Shown here: piece by piece, positions 19,846 to 27,938 of the stretch | How the letters are laid out: each line of letters opens with the position of its first letter | Position numbering within the stretch: position 1 is the first letter of the stretch | Notes under the pieces: generated by a model | What the model was told of the DNA's origin: nothing | What the model saw: the letters and a program-made list of their open reading frames with translations, nothing else | Databases searched by the model: none | Made by a program: the position numbers and the translations under genes | Origin: an uncultured Pelagibacteraceae bacterium | GTDB taxonomy: Bacteria > Pseudomonadota > Alphaproteobacteria > Pelagibacterales > Pelagibacteraceae | Length of the DNA stretch: 42,729 nucleotides | Assembly (NCBI GenBank): GCA_902559565.1 | Contig: CACEIH010000001.1 | Location: 1 to 42,729, forward strand | Reading direction: 5' to 3'

Positions 19846-20625
19846 ATGAATAAAAAAATTAAAAAAATTCTTAATAAAAAAAATAAATCTAAGATTGTTT
19901 GTTTAACTGCATATTCCAAAAATATTGCTTCAATTCTAGATAAACATTGCGACCTAGTATTAGTAGGAGACTCTCTTGGCTCAGTTCTTTATAATTATAA
20001 ATCTACCAAAGAGGTAACATTAAAGAAAATGATTGATCATTCTAAGAGTGTTAGATTTGGTGTAAGAAAGTCACTAATGGTAGTAGATATGCCATACAAT
20101 ACTTATCGAAATCCAAAAGAAGCAATTAAAAACGCAAAATTAGTTATAAAAAAAACTAAATGTGATGCAGTAAAGTTAGAGGGAGGAAAAAAAATAATAT
20201 CTATAGTTAAATCTTTAGTAAAGAGCAAGATACCAGTAATGGGCCACTTAGGTATTTTACCTCAAACTGAAAAAAAATTTACGTTTAAAGGTAAAAAATT
20301 ATCTGAAAGAAATAGAATTTTAAAAGATGCTCAACTATTAGAAAAAGCAGGTATTTTTTCAGTAGTATTAGAGTGTGTAGAAACAAAATTATCAAAGAGA
20401 ATAACTGAAACTTTAAAAATTCCAACAATAGGTATTGGATCTTCAGTCTTTTGTGATGGCCAAGTGTTAGTGACTGATGATTTGATTGGTTTAAGTGAAA
20501 GTAGATTTAGATTTGTAAAGAAATACTTAAACACATCTAAATTAATTAATTCAGCGGTTAAAAGTTTTAAATCAGAAGTATCAAAAAAAAAATTTCCTAA
20601 AACGAAACATTCTTTTAAATATTAA
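19846..20625 (+). CDS. panB: 3-methyl-2-oxobutanoate hydroxymethyltransferase (pantothenate synthesis)
   Basis: A 259-residue PanB. Family marks are KIVCLTAYSKNIASILD, the LVGDSLGSVLYNYKST metal-binding region, VVDMPYNTY, KLEGGKK, the PVMGHLGILPQ loop and TIGIGSSVFCDGQVLV. It transfers a hydroxymethyl group from methylene-tetrahydrofolate to 2-oxoisovalerate, giving ketopantoate. It starts one base after the guaA stop and ends the plus-strand run; the convergent aldehyde dehydrogenase stop is five bases away. No other pantothenate genes are in the window. Confidence 0.95.
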   Translation: MNKKIKKILNKKNKSKIVCLTAYSKNIASILDKHCDLVLVGDSLGSVLYNYKSTKEVTLKKMIDHSKSVRFGVRKSLMVVDMPYNTYRNPKEAIKNAKLVIKKTKCDAVKLEGGKKIISIVKSLVKSKIPVMGHLGILPQTEKKFTFKGKKLSERNRILKDAQLLEKAGIFSVVLECVETKLSKRITETLKIPTIGIGSSVFCDGQVLVTDDLIGLSESRFRFVKKYLNTSKLINSAVKSFKSEVSKKKFPKTKHSFKY

Positions 20626-20630
20626 ATTTA

Positions 20631-22112
20631 TTAACCCATTGTAAATGGATCTGACATTGGTTTGTCAGAAGAATTATACCAAGTTGTTTTAATTCTAGTA
20701 TATTCTTTAATTGACTCTATTCCTGCTTCTTTACCATAACCACTATCTTTAATTCCACCAAAAGGCGCCATTGGAGAAATTAGTCTATAAGTGTTTATGA
20801 AAACTATCCCTGCTCTTATAGCTTTTGAAACTCTTAGTCCCCTTGCAAAATTAGATGTATAAACCCCGGACGATAATCCATATTTATTATCATTCATTTT
20901 TTCTATTACTTCTTCTTCATTGCTAAATTTCATCACTGATAAAATTGGACCAAATAATTCATTTTCTGCAACAGGTAATTTATGATTTTCACATTCAATT
21001 ATCGTTGCTGGAAAATAATAACCCTTATTTGAAATTGAAGATCTTTTGCCTCCACATCTTATTTTTCCACCTTGTTCTATCGTAGCTTTGATATTTTTTT
21101 CAATATTTTCTAATTGTTTAAAACTATTAAGAGGTCCCATTTGAGCATCTTCTTCCATCGGACTTCCTAATTTTATTTTTTCTGCTTTATTAATTAATTT
21201 TTTTAGAAATTCATCATAAATTTTCGTTTGTAAATAGAGTCTTGATCCAGCTATGCAGCTTTGTCCGCTAGCTCCAAATATACCAGCAGTGATCCCATTC
21301 AAAGCATTTTCTTGATCAGCATCATCAAAAACAACCACTGGGCTTTTGCCTCCAAGTTCTAAACTTACTTGTGATAAATTTTCAGCAGAATTTTTTATAA
21401 TATGTTTTGCAGTTTCTGGACCTCCTGTAAAAGCGATTCTTTCTACAAGATTGTGAGTAGTTAATGCCTTACCACATGGCTCACCTAAACCTGTGATTAT
21501 ATTAATAACACCCTTAGGTATTCCTGTTTTTTCAATTAGTTTTCCAAATTCTAGAAGAGTTACTGGTGCTAATTCTGATGCTTTAATTACAACCGTATTT
21601 CCCATTGCAAGAGCTGGAGCCAACTTAACTGCTGTCAAAAGCATTTGTGAGTTCCAAGGGATAATCGCTGCAACAACACCTATAGGTATTCTTGTTGTTG
21701 TAACTTGCATATCTGGTTTATCAATTGGAACTACAGTCCCTTCAACTTTGTCTGCTAATCCTGCAAAATAATCATAATATTCTGCTATATAATTTGCTTG
21801 AGTTTTAGTTTCTCTATAAAGTTTTCCTGTATCAATTGTTTCAATTTTACCAAGATGTTCTGCATTAGCTCTCAGTTGTTCTGCTATCAGCATTAAGTAC
21901 TTTGCTCTTTCTCTTGGATGAAGTTTTGACCAATTGTTTTCGAAAGCATTTTGTGCTGCTTGAACAGCTTTATCTACATCTTTTTCATCTGCTTCGGGAA
22001 CTGTTGCCCAAACTTCATTATTTTCGGGATTTAAAGATTCTATTTTTTTTCCTGATGATGAGTTTACCCACTCACCATTAATATACATTTTAAAATCTTG
22101 AATTTTTGACAT
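20631..22112 (-). CDS. NAD(P)-dependent aldehyde dehydrogenase, end of the LLM operon
   Basis: A 493-residue ALDH-superfamily enzyme. Cofactor-binding PWNSQMLL and FTGGPETAKHI, the general base in SLELGGKSP, and the nucleophilic Cys in GASGQSCIAGSR are all present. The C-terminal SPMAPFGGIKDSGYGKEAG loop is also complete. It follows the alpha/beta hydrolase gene with no gap and is the last gene of a four-gene operon begun by an LLM monooxygenase. In that setting it probably oxidises a semialdehyde released after ring opening or hydrolysis, much as ALDH TgnC does in trigonelline breakdown. The real substrate is unknown. Confidence 0.9.
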   Translation of the reverse strand: MSKIQDFKMYINGEWVNSSSGKKIESLNPENNEVWATVPEADEKDVDKAVQAAQNAFENNWSKLHPRERAKYLMLIAEQLRANAEHLGKIETIDTGKLYRETKTQANYIAEYYDYFAGLADKVEGTVVPIDKPDMQVTTTRIPIGVVAAIIPWNSQMLLTAVKLAPALAMGNTVVIKASELAPVTLLEFGKLIEKTGIPKGVINIITGLGEPCGKALTTHNLVERIAFTGGPETAKHIIKNSAENLSQVSLELGGKSPVVVFDDADQENALNGITAGIFGASGQSCIAGSRLYLQTKIYDEFLKKLINKAEKIKLGSPMEEDAQMGPLNSFKQLENIEKNIKATIEQGGKIRCGGKRSSISNKGYYFPATIIECENHKLPVAENELFGPILSVMKFSNEEEVIEKMNDNKYGLSSGVYTSNFARGLRVSKAIRAGIVFINTYRLISPMAPFGGIKDSGYGKEAGIESIKEYTRIKTTWYNSSDKPMSDPFTMG

Positions 22113-22895
22113 TTAACTATTAATAAAATTTCTTATATTCATATTAACATCATCTGCACACTCTATACTACAAAGATGTTTTCCATTTTTAATCTCAACA
22201 TACCTTGAATTAACTAAATCTTTTGTTAATTCTTTAGACATAGCTGGTGTTGATCCTGAATCATCAGAGCCTGTTATAACTAAAGTTTTTGAAGTAATGT
22301 CTTGTATTACCTGAGTATTATCTTCATGATTAGCAAACAATTGATAAGCTTTAAGGAAATTTTTATGGTCTTCAGGTTTTTTTGATAAAATATTCATAAA
22401 TAAGTTATATGTTTTTGGATTTTTCTCTAAATATTCATCTGTAAACCATCTTTTAAGTGCTTGTTTTGAAATTGGTTTGTTTAACTTTGCTTGGTTATAT
22501 CTATCAAGAACAAGAGATCTTTCCTCACTTGATCTTTTATATGTTGTTCCAATCAATATTAGTTTATTAATTTTATCTCCCGATTTCGATGCAAAATCTA
22601 AAGCAATTAAAGAGCCTAACGAAAAGCCAATTAAATGAATTTTATCAATATTGAGATATTCTAAAATTTCATTTAGTTGATTAGAAAAATCACCAAGATT
22701 TAATTTCTCTTTTTTACATGGAGTTTTTCCATGGCCGAGTAAATCATAAGTTATAGTTGAAAATTCATTTAAATTTTCTATTTGTGGTTTCCACATTTGA
22801 TGATCAAGACCGACACCATGTATGAACACTAATGGAGTATTATCCTTTTTTATATAGATATAGTGATTTTGATTTGGGTCAAAATTATTAGACAT
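22113..22895 (-). CDS. Alpha/beta-fold hydrolase of the LLM operon
   Basis: A 260-residue hydrolase. The oxyanion region is FIHGVGLDHQMW, the nucleophile elbow is GFSLGS, the acid Asp lies in VITGSDDSGS and the catalytic His is in IKNGKHLCSIE, so the triad is intact. The overall look is that of 3-oxoadipate enol-lactonase or N-formyl/acetamido-methylene-succinate hydrolases. It starts four bases after the DUF1185 gene stop and ends flush with the aldehyde dehydrogenase start. Cleavage of an enol-lactone, amide or formamide made by the monooxygenase is the likely job; this is inference from context. Confidence 0.85.
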   Translation of the reverse strand: MSNNFDPNQNHYIYIKKDNTPLVFIHGVGLDHQMWKPQIENLNEFSTITYDLLGHGKTPCKKEKLNLGDFSNQLNEILEYLNIDKIHLIGFSLGSLIALDFASKSGDKINKLILIGTTYKRSSEERSLVLDRYNQAKLNKPISKQALKRWFTDEYLEKNPKTYNLFMNILSKKPEDHKNFLKAYQLFANHEDNTQVIQDITSKTLVITGSDDSGSTPAMSKELTKDLVNSRYVEIKNGKHLCSIECADDVNMNIRNFINS

Positions 22896-22899
22896 TAAA

Positions 22900-23487
22900 T
22901 TATTTTGGATCTAATCCCATCTCTTTCATATCTTGATAACGATCACCTGTTCTTGCGTGCGCTCTTCCACTTGAAGCTCCACCAATTGCAATAACAATCT
23001 CATCATTGAAAGGAGCATCATGAATAGTGAATTCGTGTGTTAAATAATAAGGTCTTAAACCTGAATCTGTTTTGTGCATCATAGGTATAGATATTTTTGA
23101 ACCTGCAGGACCTCTAGTATTAGTAAAACTTAGATAAGATGTTCCACCAACAGCATCTCTAAATTTATTTCCAAATCTTAAAGTATGAATAAATGCTGAT
23201 GCATGTTCTATTTCACCATCTAAACCTACTGTTCCAGCTTTACCATAAGCTAATATTTTTTCTGGAGATCCAATTTCTTTTATAAGTTCTGGTACCAGAA
23301 TATCACCAAGCTTTGGAGCTAAATCTAAAATAATTGGCTTGAGATCTTCCACAAATCCTTTGCCATGCCATGGATTTTTAAAAACTGCTGCAACTGAAAC
23401 TAATAAAACAGGCTCTTTTGCTTTTTTTCCACCTTCAATGAAAGTTTTATCTATAAATTTATTAAACTTTCTTAATTCAAGTTCCAT
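22900..23487 (-). CDS. DUF1185 / AA_synth family protein (PF06684-like)
   Basis: A 195-residue protein resembling the 'amino acid synthesis' family, whose biochemical role is unestablished. Conserved-looking stretches are the glycine- and histidine-containing NPWHGKGFVEDL, AYGKAGTVGLDGEIEHASAFIH, AVGGTSYLSFTNTRGPAGSKISIPMMHK, and the closing IAIGGASSGRAHARTGDRYQDM. Those polar, nearly invariant-looking blocks suggest an enzyme. The ATG overlaps the stop of the LLM gene by one base. Genes of this family are, to my recollection, often found beside LLM monooxygenases and alpha/beta hydrolases, so a role in handling the monooxygenase product is plausible. Confidence 0.75.
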   Translation of the reverse strand: MELELRKFNKFIDKTFIEGGKKAKEPVLLVSVAAVFKNPWHGKGFVEDLKPIILDLAPKLGDILVPELIKEIGSPEKILAYGKAGTVGLDGEIEHASAFIHTLRFGNKFRDAVGGTSYLSFTNTRGPAGSKISIPMMHKTDSGLRPYYLTHEFTIHDAPFNDEIVIAIGGASSGRAHARTGDRYQDMKEMGLDPK

Positions 23488-24653
23488 TAACTTGCTTTCT
23501 CTAAGCTTGAAGGATCAATATTTATTTTTGGAATAACTTCATCATTAAATAATTTTATACTTTTCATGCAAGCCATATGATCTATCCCAGGAAAATTAGA
23601 CCACACTTGAAGATTTTGTAAATTAAGTTCTGATTGTAATTCTTTTATTTTACCAACAACATATTCAGGTGTCCCAAATAATAAATTTCTCTTATGTAAA
23701 AATTCATAATTAAGTAAATCCAATTTATGTTTTGTTTCTGGTAGTTCTTCTCCAGGATCCATATGGTTACCTAATCCTCGCCAATGACAGACCCATCTCA
23801 TATAATTTATTATATGTTCACCAGCTAATTTTTCAGCCTCTTCCATAGTTTCAGCAACAAACATATCTCTTACCAAAGAAATTCCTTCCCCTAGAGGAAC
23901 TTCTCTATTTTCTGCTTTTGACTTAGCATCTCTATATATTTCAAACCTTTTCTTTAAAGCTTTTACAGTGGGTATCCACATAATAGTGTTTAAACCATTT
24001 TGAGCCGCCCATTCTATTGACCTTGCACCATCAACTACTTGCCAAATTGGTGGGTGCGGGCTTTGTTTTGGTTTTGGTACAACACTTATTTTTTTAATTT
24101 CATTTGTTTTTGTATCAACAAATTTCTTGTCTGGAGGGCTCATATCATGCTGCCAAATAAAATTAGGAGAAGGATAGGTATAAAATTCTCCTTTGTGATC
24201 AAAAAACTCTTCAGTCCATGCTTTTTTCATTATGGTTAATGTTTCATCAAATAATCTAAAATTTTTTGCTTGATCTTTTAGATCAGCTTCTTTGTTCATG
24301 TTTATTGCTTCTCTACCATATATCCCTCTTCCTATACCAACCTCAACTCTTCCATTTGACAATTGATCTAATAACGCAATGTCCTCAGCAAGTCTGATAG
24401 GATTATGAAAAGTTATTACATTACATGCTTGTCCAATTCTAATTTGTTTAGTTCTAGCAGCCGCATCAACACCCATCATTATTGGGTTTGTGCAAGATTC
24501 CATTCCTTCGTGATTGAAGTGGTGTTCTGTGTACCAAATGGAGTCCCAATTATTTGCATCACAATAAGTTGTGATTTCTTTAGTTTCATCAAGTAATTGA
24601 TTGTAAGGCTTATGTTTCCAGTTAGTGGTATTACAAAAATATCCAAATTTCAT
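23487..24653 (-). CDS. LLM-class flavin-dependent monooxygenase
   Basis: A 388-residue bacterial-luciferase-like TIM-barrel protein. Typical marks are NWDSIWYTEHHF, KQIRIGQACNVITFHNPIRLAEDIALLDQLSNGRVEVGIGRG and a C-terminal LLFGTPEYVVGKIKEL. Such enzymes use FMNH2 or F420 to insert oxygen; two-component members such as RutA and TgnB open nitrogen heterocycles. A strong AAGGAGG lies six bases before the ATG. It heads the operon LLM-DUF1185-hydrolase-ALDH. No flavin reductase gene is found in the window, so reduced flavin must come from elsewhere. Substrate unknown. Confidence 0.9.
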   Translation of the reverse strand: MKFGYFCNTTNWKHKPYNQLLDETKEITTYCDANNWDSIWYTEHHFNHEGMESCTNPIMMGVDAAARTKQIRIGQACNVITFHNPIRLAEDIALLDQLSNGRVEVGIGRGIYGREAINMNKEADLKDQAKNFRLFDETLTIMKKAWTEEFFDHKGEFYTYPSPNFIWQHDMSPPDKKFVDTKTNEIKKISVVPKPKQSPHPPIWQVVDGARSIEWAAQNGLNTIMWIPTVKALKKRFEIYRDAKSKAENREVPLGEGISLVRDMFVAETMEEAEKLAGEHIINYMRWVCHWRGLGNHMDPGEELPETKHKLDLLNYEFLHKRNLLFGTPEYVVGKIKELQSELNLQNLQVWSNFPGIDHMACMKSIKLFNDEVIPKINIDPSSLEKAS

Positions 24654-24794
24654 TCGAACCTCCTTAAATTATTAAATCTAAGACGATTGATCCCACTTTC
24701 GTATTTTTGATAAATATCGACGAGTTATGTATCGCTCAAGTCTACTTTAATTTAACTAGACTATTTAATCAATATATATTTAATCAAGCTATAG
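24654..24794. promoter_or_regulatory. Divergent control region between the two catabolic operons
   Basis: This 141-base gap must hold both promoters. It contains an 11-bp direct repeat TATTTAATCAA at 24762-24772 and 24777-24787, 15 bases apart start to start, just before the plus-strand start codon. The minus-strand ribosome site AAGGAGG is at its other end. The repeat is a candidate operator, but no regulator gene lies nearby in the window. Confidence 0.5.
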
Positions 24795-25538
24795 ATGAAA
24801 CTTACTAAATTAGAACCAAAATTTATTAAAAAGCATAACCCTAGGATAGGGTTAATTACCTTGGCTAGTGATTTTAGAATTGAAAAAGACTTCAATAATG
24901 TGATTCATGGAAAGGAAATAGATTTATATTCTAACAGAATAAAATCTTATAACCCGCTAACAAATGAAACATTAAAAAAAATGGCAGAAGATATCACTGA
25001 TGTTACTAAAGAAATTTTACCAGATCAAAAATTAGATTGTGTTGCGTATGGATGCACTTCAGGTACGATTGCTGCAGGATATAAATCTATTTATGATAAG
25101 GTAAATTTGGCTAAACCTAATACAAAAGTAACAACACCAATTACATCAGCAATTAATGCATTGAAGTTTTTAAAAGTAAATAGATTATCAATTTTTACCC
25201 CCTATACTGACCAAATTAATCAATCTGTCATAAATTATTTTAAAAAAGAAAATATCGAAATATCAGAATTATCTTTTTTTGATATTGCATCAGATATAGA
25301 TATAGGCAAAGTGGATCCAAATCATTTATTTGAGGTTTTAATTAAAAAAGATTTATCAAAAAGTGATGCACTATTTGTTTCTTGTACAGCTTTACCAGTT
25401 TTATCGATTATTAATGATTTAGAAAAAAAATTAGGTAAACTTATTTTATCTAGTAACCAAACTTTAATTTGGGATACACTCAAACAAATAAATTTCAAAA
25501 ATAAAGTTGAAGGATATGGTGAATTATTTAATAATTAA
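24795..25538 (+). CDS. Asp/Glu racemase-superfamily protein, EutA / maleate isomerase-like
   Basis: A 247-residue protein of the maleate cis-trans isomerase / arylmalonate decarboxylase / EutA branch. Both half-sites carry cysteines: VAYGCTSGTIAAG (about residue 80) and LFVSCTALPVLSII (about residue 195). The family's SSNQTLIWDTL block follows. Two-Cys members move protons or isomerise double bonds; EutA takes part in ectoine/hydroxyectoine breakdown. The next gene, three bases away, is a DoeA/EutD-like hydrolase, which makes the EutA reading attractive. Alternatively it isomerises a maleate-like ring-cleavage product. I cannot choose between these from sequence alone. Confidence 0.75.
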   Translation: MKLTKLEPKFIKKHNPRIGLITLASDFRIEKDFNNVIHGKEIDLYSNRIKSYNPLTNETLKKMAEDITDVTKEILPDQKLDCVAYGCTSGTIAAGYKSIYDKVNLAKPNTKVTTPITSAINALKFLKVNRLSIFTPYTDQINQSVINYFKKENIEISELSFFDIASDIDIGKVDPNHLFEVLIKKDLSKSDALFVSCTALPVLSIINDLEKKLGKLILSSNQTLIWDTLKQINFKNKVEGYGELFNN

Positions 25539-25540
25539 AT

Positions 25541-26710
25541 ATGTTATTTACTAAAGAAGAATACAAACAAAGACTTTCAAAAGTACAGAAGATGATGAAA
25601 AAAAAAGGCATCGAACTTTTAATTTCACACGACACAAATAACATGAATTACTTAACAGGTTATGATGCATGGTCTTTTTACTACGCACAATGTGTAATTG
25701 TACATATTAATTCCGATGAACCATTGTGCTTTGTAAGAGATCAAGATGCAGGTGGAGCTTTTATTAAAACTTATCTAAAAAAAGAAAATATAATTGTTTA
25801 CGATGAACATTATATTCATACTTGGCCAAAACATCCATATGATTATTTGGTAAAAATAATCAAGGATAAAAAATGGGATAAACTTTCAGTAGGCTTGGAG
25901 ATGGATGCGCATTATTTTACAGCGTTTTGTTATGAAAAAATTAAACAAGGTTTGCCTCAGGCAAAAATAAAAGACTCAGAAAGACTAGTTAATTGGGCAA
26001 GGTTAATAAAATCAGATGCAGAAATAAATTATATGAAATCTGCTGCAAAAATTTCAGAAATTGGAATGAAAACAGCTTTTGATGTAATAAAACCTGGAGT
26101 TCGACAATGCGATGCTGTTGGTGAGATACAAAAAGCATTGTTTTATGGTACTCCAGAATTTGGTGGTGAATATGCAAGTATCGCAACATTGTTACCAACG
26201 GGTAAGGGCACATCTGCTTCGCATTTGACTGCAACTCAAGATAAGTTTGTTGAAGGTGAAGCAACAATTATTGAGCTCTCAGGAGTTTATAAAAGATATC
26301 ATGCACCAATGGCGAGGACTGTCTTATTAGGAAAACCCGATCAGTTAAAGATCGATACAATGAAAAAGACAATTGAAGCACTGCAAGCAGGAATTGATGC
26401 AACAAAACCTGGCAACACAGTTGATGATGTGGCTCAGGCATTTTGGAAAATTTTAGATAAATATGGAATAGAAAAGAAATCTAGAACTGGTTATTCAATT
26501 GGAATTGGTTATCCACCTGACTGGGGTGAACATACTCTAAATATCTATAAAGGCGATATGACTCCATTAGAGCCTAATATTTGTTTTCATATGATTGCTG
26601 TAATGCAATTTGGAAATTGGGGAGTAGAAGCCTCTGAAGCAATAAGGGTTACGGATAAAGGAGCTGAATTATTTTGTAATTTATCTAAAGAACTTCACGT
26701 TAAAAGCTAA
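25541..26710 (+). CDS. M24-family hydrolase, DoeA/EutD (ectoine hydrolase)-like
   Basis: A 389-residue 'pita-bread' protein with a creatinase-type N-terminal domain (MNYLTGYDAWSFYYAQ) and a C-terminal M24 domain. GTSASHLTATQDKF, ELSGVYKRYHAPMARTVLLG and SIGIGYPPDWGEHTLNIYKGD resemble ectoine hydrolase DoeA more than ordinary Xaa-Pro peptidases. Several of the five usual metal ligands look replaced (ELSG where peptidases have a DxG-type Asp), as in the non-metal creatinase/DoeA branch. DoeA opens the cyclic amidine ectoine. The other ectoine genes (eutBCE, EhuABCD or UehABC) are absent here, so a different ring-type substrate is possible. Confidence 0.7.
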   Translation: MLFTKEEYKQRLSKVQKMMKKKGIELLISHDTNNMNYLTGYDAWSFYYAQCVIVHINSDEPLCFVRDQDAGGAFIKTYLKKENIIVYDEHYIHTWPKHPYDYLVKIIKDKKWDKLSVGLEMDAHYFTAFCYEKIKQGLPQAKIKDSERLVNWARLIKSDAEINYMKSAAKISEIGMKTAFDVIKPGVRQCDAVGEIQKALFYGTPEFGGEYASIATLLPTGKGTSASHLTATQDKFVEGEATIIELSGVYKRYHAPMARTVLLGKPDQLKIDTMKKTIEALQAGIDATKPGNTVDDVAQAFWKILDKYGIEKKSRTGYSIGIGYPPDWGEHTLNIYKGDMTPLEPNICFHMIAVMQFGNWGVEASEAIRVTDKGAELFCNLSKELHVKS

Positions 26711-26766
26711 TTATTAAAGGTTGAAATTTATTCTCACAAATGTTTTAAATTCATTAAATTATTTCA

Positions 26767-27846
26767 ATGAATAAAGAATTCGTAAAATTTGATAAAGTAG
26801 ATAAGAGTTACGACGGTAAAACATTAGTCGTAAAAGATCTTCAATTAGATATTGAAGAAGGTGAGTTCGTAACAATGTTAGGACCTTCTGGTTCTGGAAA
26901 AACTACTTGTCTAATGATGTTGGCTGGATTTGAAACACCAACACACGGTGAAATTTACTTAGATGGAAAAGCAATATCAAGTATTCCTCCTCACAAAAGA
27001 GGAATTGGGATGGTGTTTCAAAACTATGCTTTATTTCCACACATGACTGTTTATGAAAATTTAGCATTTCCACTAAGAGTGAGAAAAATTCCAAAAGATG
27101 AAGCTGATAAAAAAATTGATAAAGCATTGTCGATGGTATCGTTACAAGGTTTTGCTGACAGAATGCCAGGTCAGTTATCAGGTGGACAACAACAAAGGGT
27201 TGCTGTAGCAAGATCCTTAGTATTTGATCCACAATTAGTTTTAATGGATGAACCTTTAGGAGCTTTGGATAAAAATTTAAGAGAGAGTATGCAATATGAA
27301 ATAAAACATATTCACGAAAGTATTGGTGTAACAGTTGTTTATGTTACCCATGACCAAAGTGAAGCTTTAACTATGTCAAACCGAATAGCAGTATTCAATG
27401 ATGGGAAAGTTCAACAACTTTCAAGTCCTGATGAGCTTTATGAAAAACCAGTTAATTCTTTTGTTGCAGAATTTATTGGTGAGAATAATACTTTTGCTGG
27501 TGAGGTTTCAGATATTTCGGGTGGAAAATGTAAAGTAAAGGTAGCTAATACAGAAATATTAGCAAACCCTATATCAGTAAAAGGAAAAGGTGAAAAAACA
27601 AAAATTTCTTTGAGACCAGAAAGAGCTTTGATTAATCCAAGTGACAAAATGGACAACATTCACACAGGAAAAATTGAGGAAGTAATATATCATGGAGATC
27701 ATACAAGAGTTCGTATTAACCTTTTAGGTAACAATGAATTTATTTTAAAAGTTCCAAATAGCTCAGCCAATATGGATATTAAGCTTGGCAAAGATATCAA
27801 AATCGGGTGGAACAGTGAAGACGCAAGAGCTCTAGATCCCAAGTAA
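26767..27846 (+). CDS. potA: ABC transporter ATPase, PotA family
   Basis: A 359-residue importer ATPase. Walker A GPSGSGKTT, Q-loop VFQNYALFPHMT, signature LSGGQQQR, Walker B LVLMDEPLGALD and the switch His in VYVTHDQ are all in place. A C-terminal TOBE domain follows (TKISLRPERALI...). It powers the permeases encoded at 29135 and 30394 together with the binding protein at 27939. PotA-type systems carry polyamines but also many other small cations and amino compounds, so the symbol marks family, not substrate. The gene lies 56 bases after the M24 gene. Confidence 0.92.
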   Translation: MNKEFVKFDKVDKSYDGKTLVVKDLQLDIEEGEFVTMLGPSGSGKTTCLMMLAGFETPTHGEIYLDGKAISSIPPHKRGIGMVFQNYALFPHMTVYENLAFPLRVRKIPKDEADKKIDKALSMVSLQGFADRMPGQLSGGQQQRVAVARSLVFDPQLVLMDEPLGALDKNLRESMQYEIKHIHESIGVTVVYVTHDQSEALTMSNRIAVFNDGKVQQLSSPDELYEKPVNSFVAEFIGENNTFAGEVSDISGGKCKVKVANTEILANPISVKGKGEKTKISLRPERALINPSDKMDNIHTGKIEEVIYHGDHTRVRINLLGNNEFILKVPNSSANMDIKLGKDIKIGWNSEDARALDPK

Positions 27847-27875
27847 TATATCATTAAATTAGGTAAAATGGGCTG

Positions 27876-27904
27876 TTGACTCTCATTATCTATCTTGTTG
27901 TAAT
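27876..27904 (+). promoter_or_regulatory. Predicted strong promoter of the binding-protein gene
   Basis: TTGACT, 17 bases, then TGTAAT: each hexamer matches the sigma-70 consensus at five of six positions with ideal spacing. It lies in the short gap between potA and potD, giving the binding protein its own start of transcription. The ORF track's TTG start at 27876 is this -35 element. Confidence 0.7.
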
Positions 27905-27938
27905 CTGTTTTTTAAAAAAACGTTTAAACGGAGGAAAA

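Noticed and set aside
24795-26710. Calling the locus a full ectoine degradation operon
   Set aside because: Only EutA- and DoeA-like genes are present; EutB, EutC, EutE/DoeB and ectoine transporters are missing and the transporter is PotABCD type.
27876-27938. Upstream TTG start and 21-residue extension of the potD ORF
   Set aside because: The TTG is part of a good -35 hexamer, there is no ribosome site before it, and the ATG at 27939 has GGAGG and yields a clean signal peptide.
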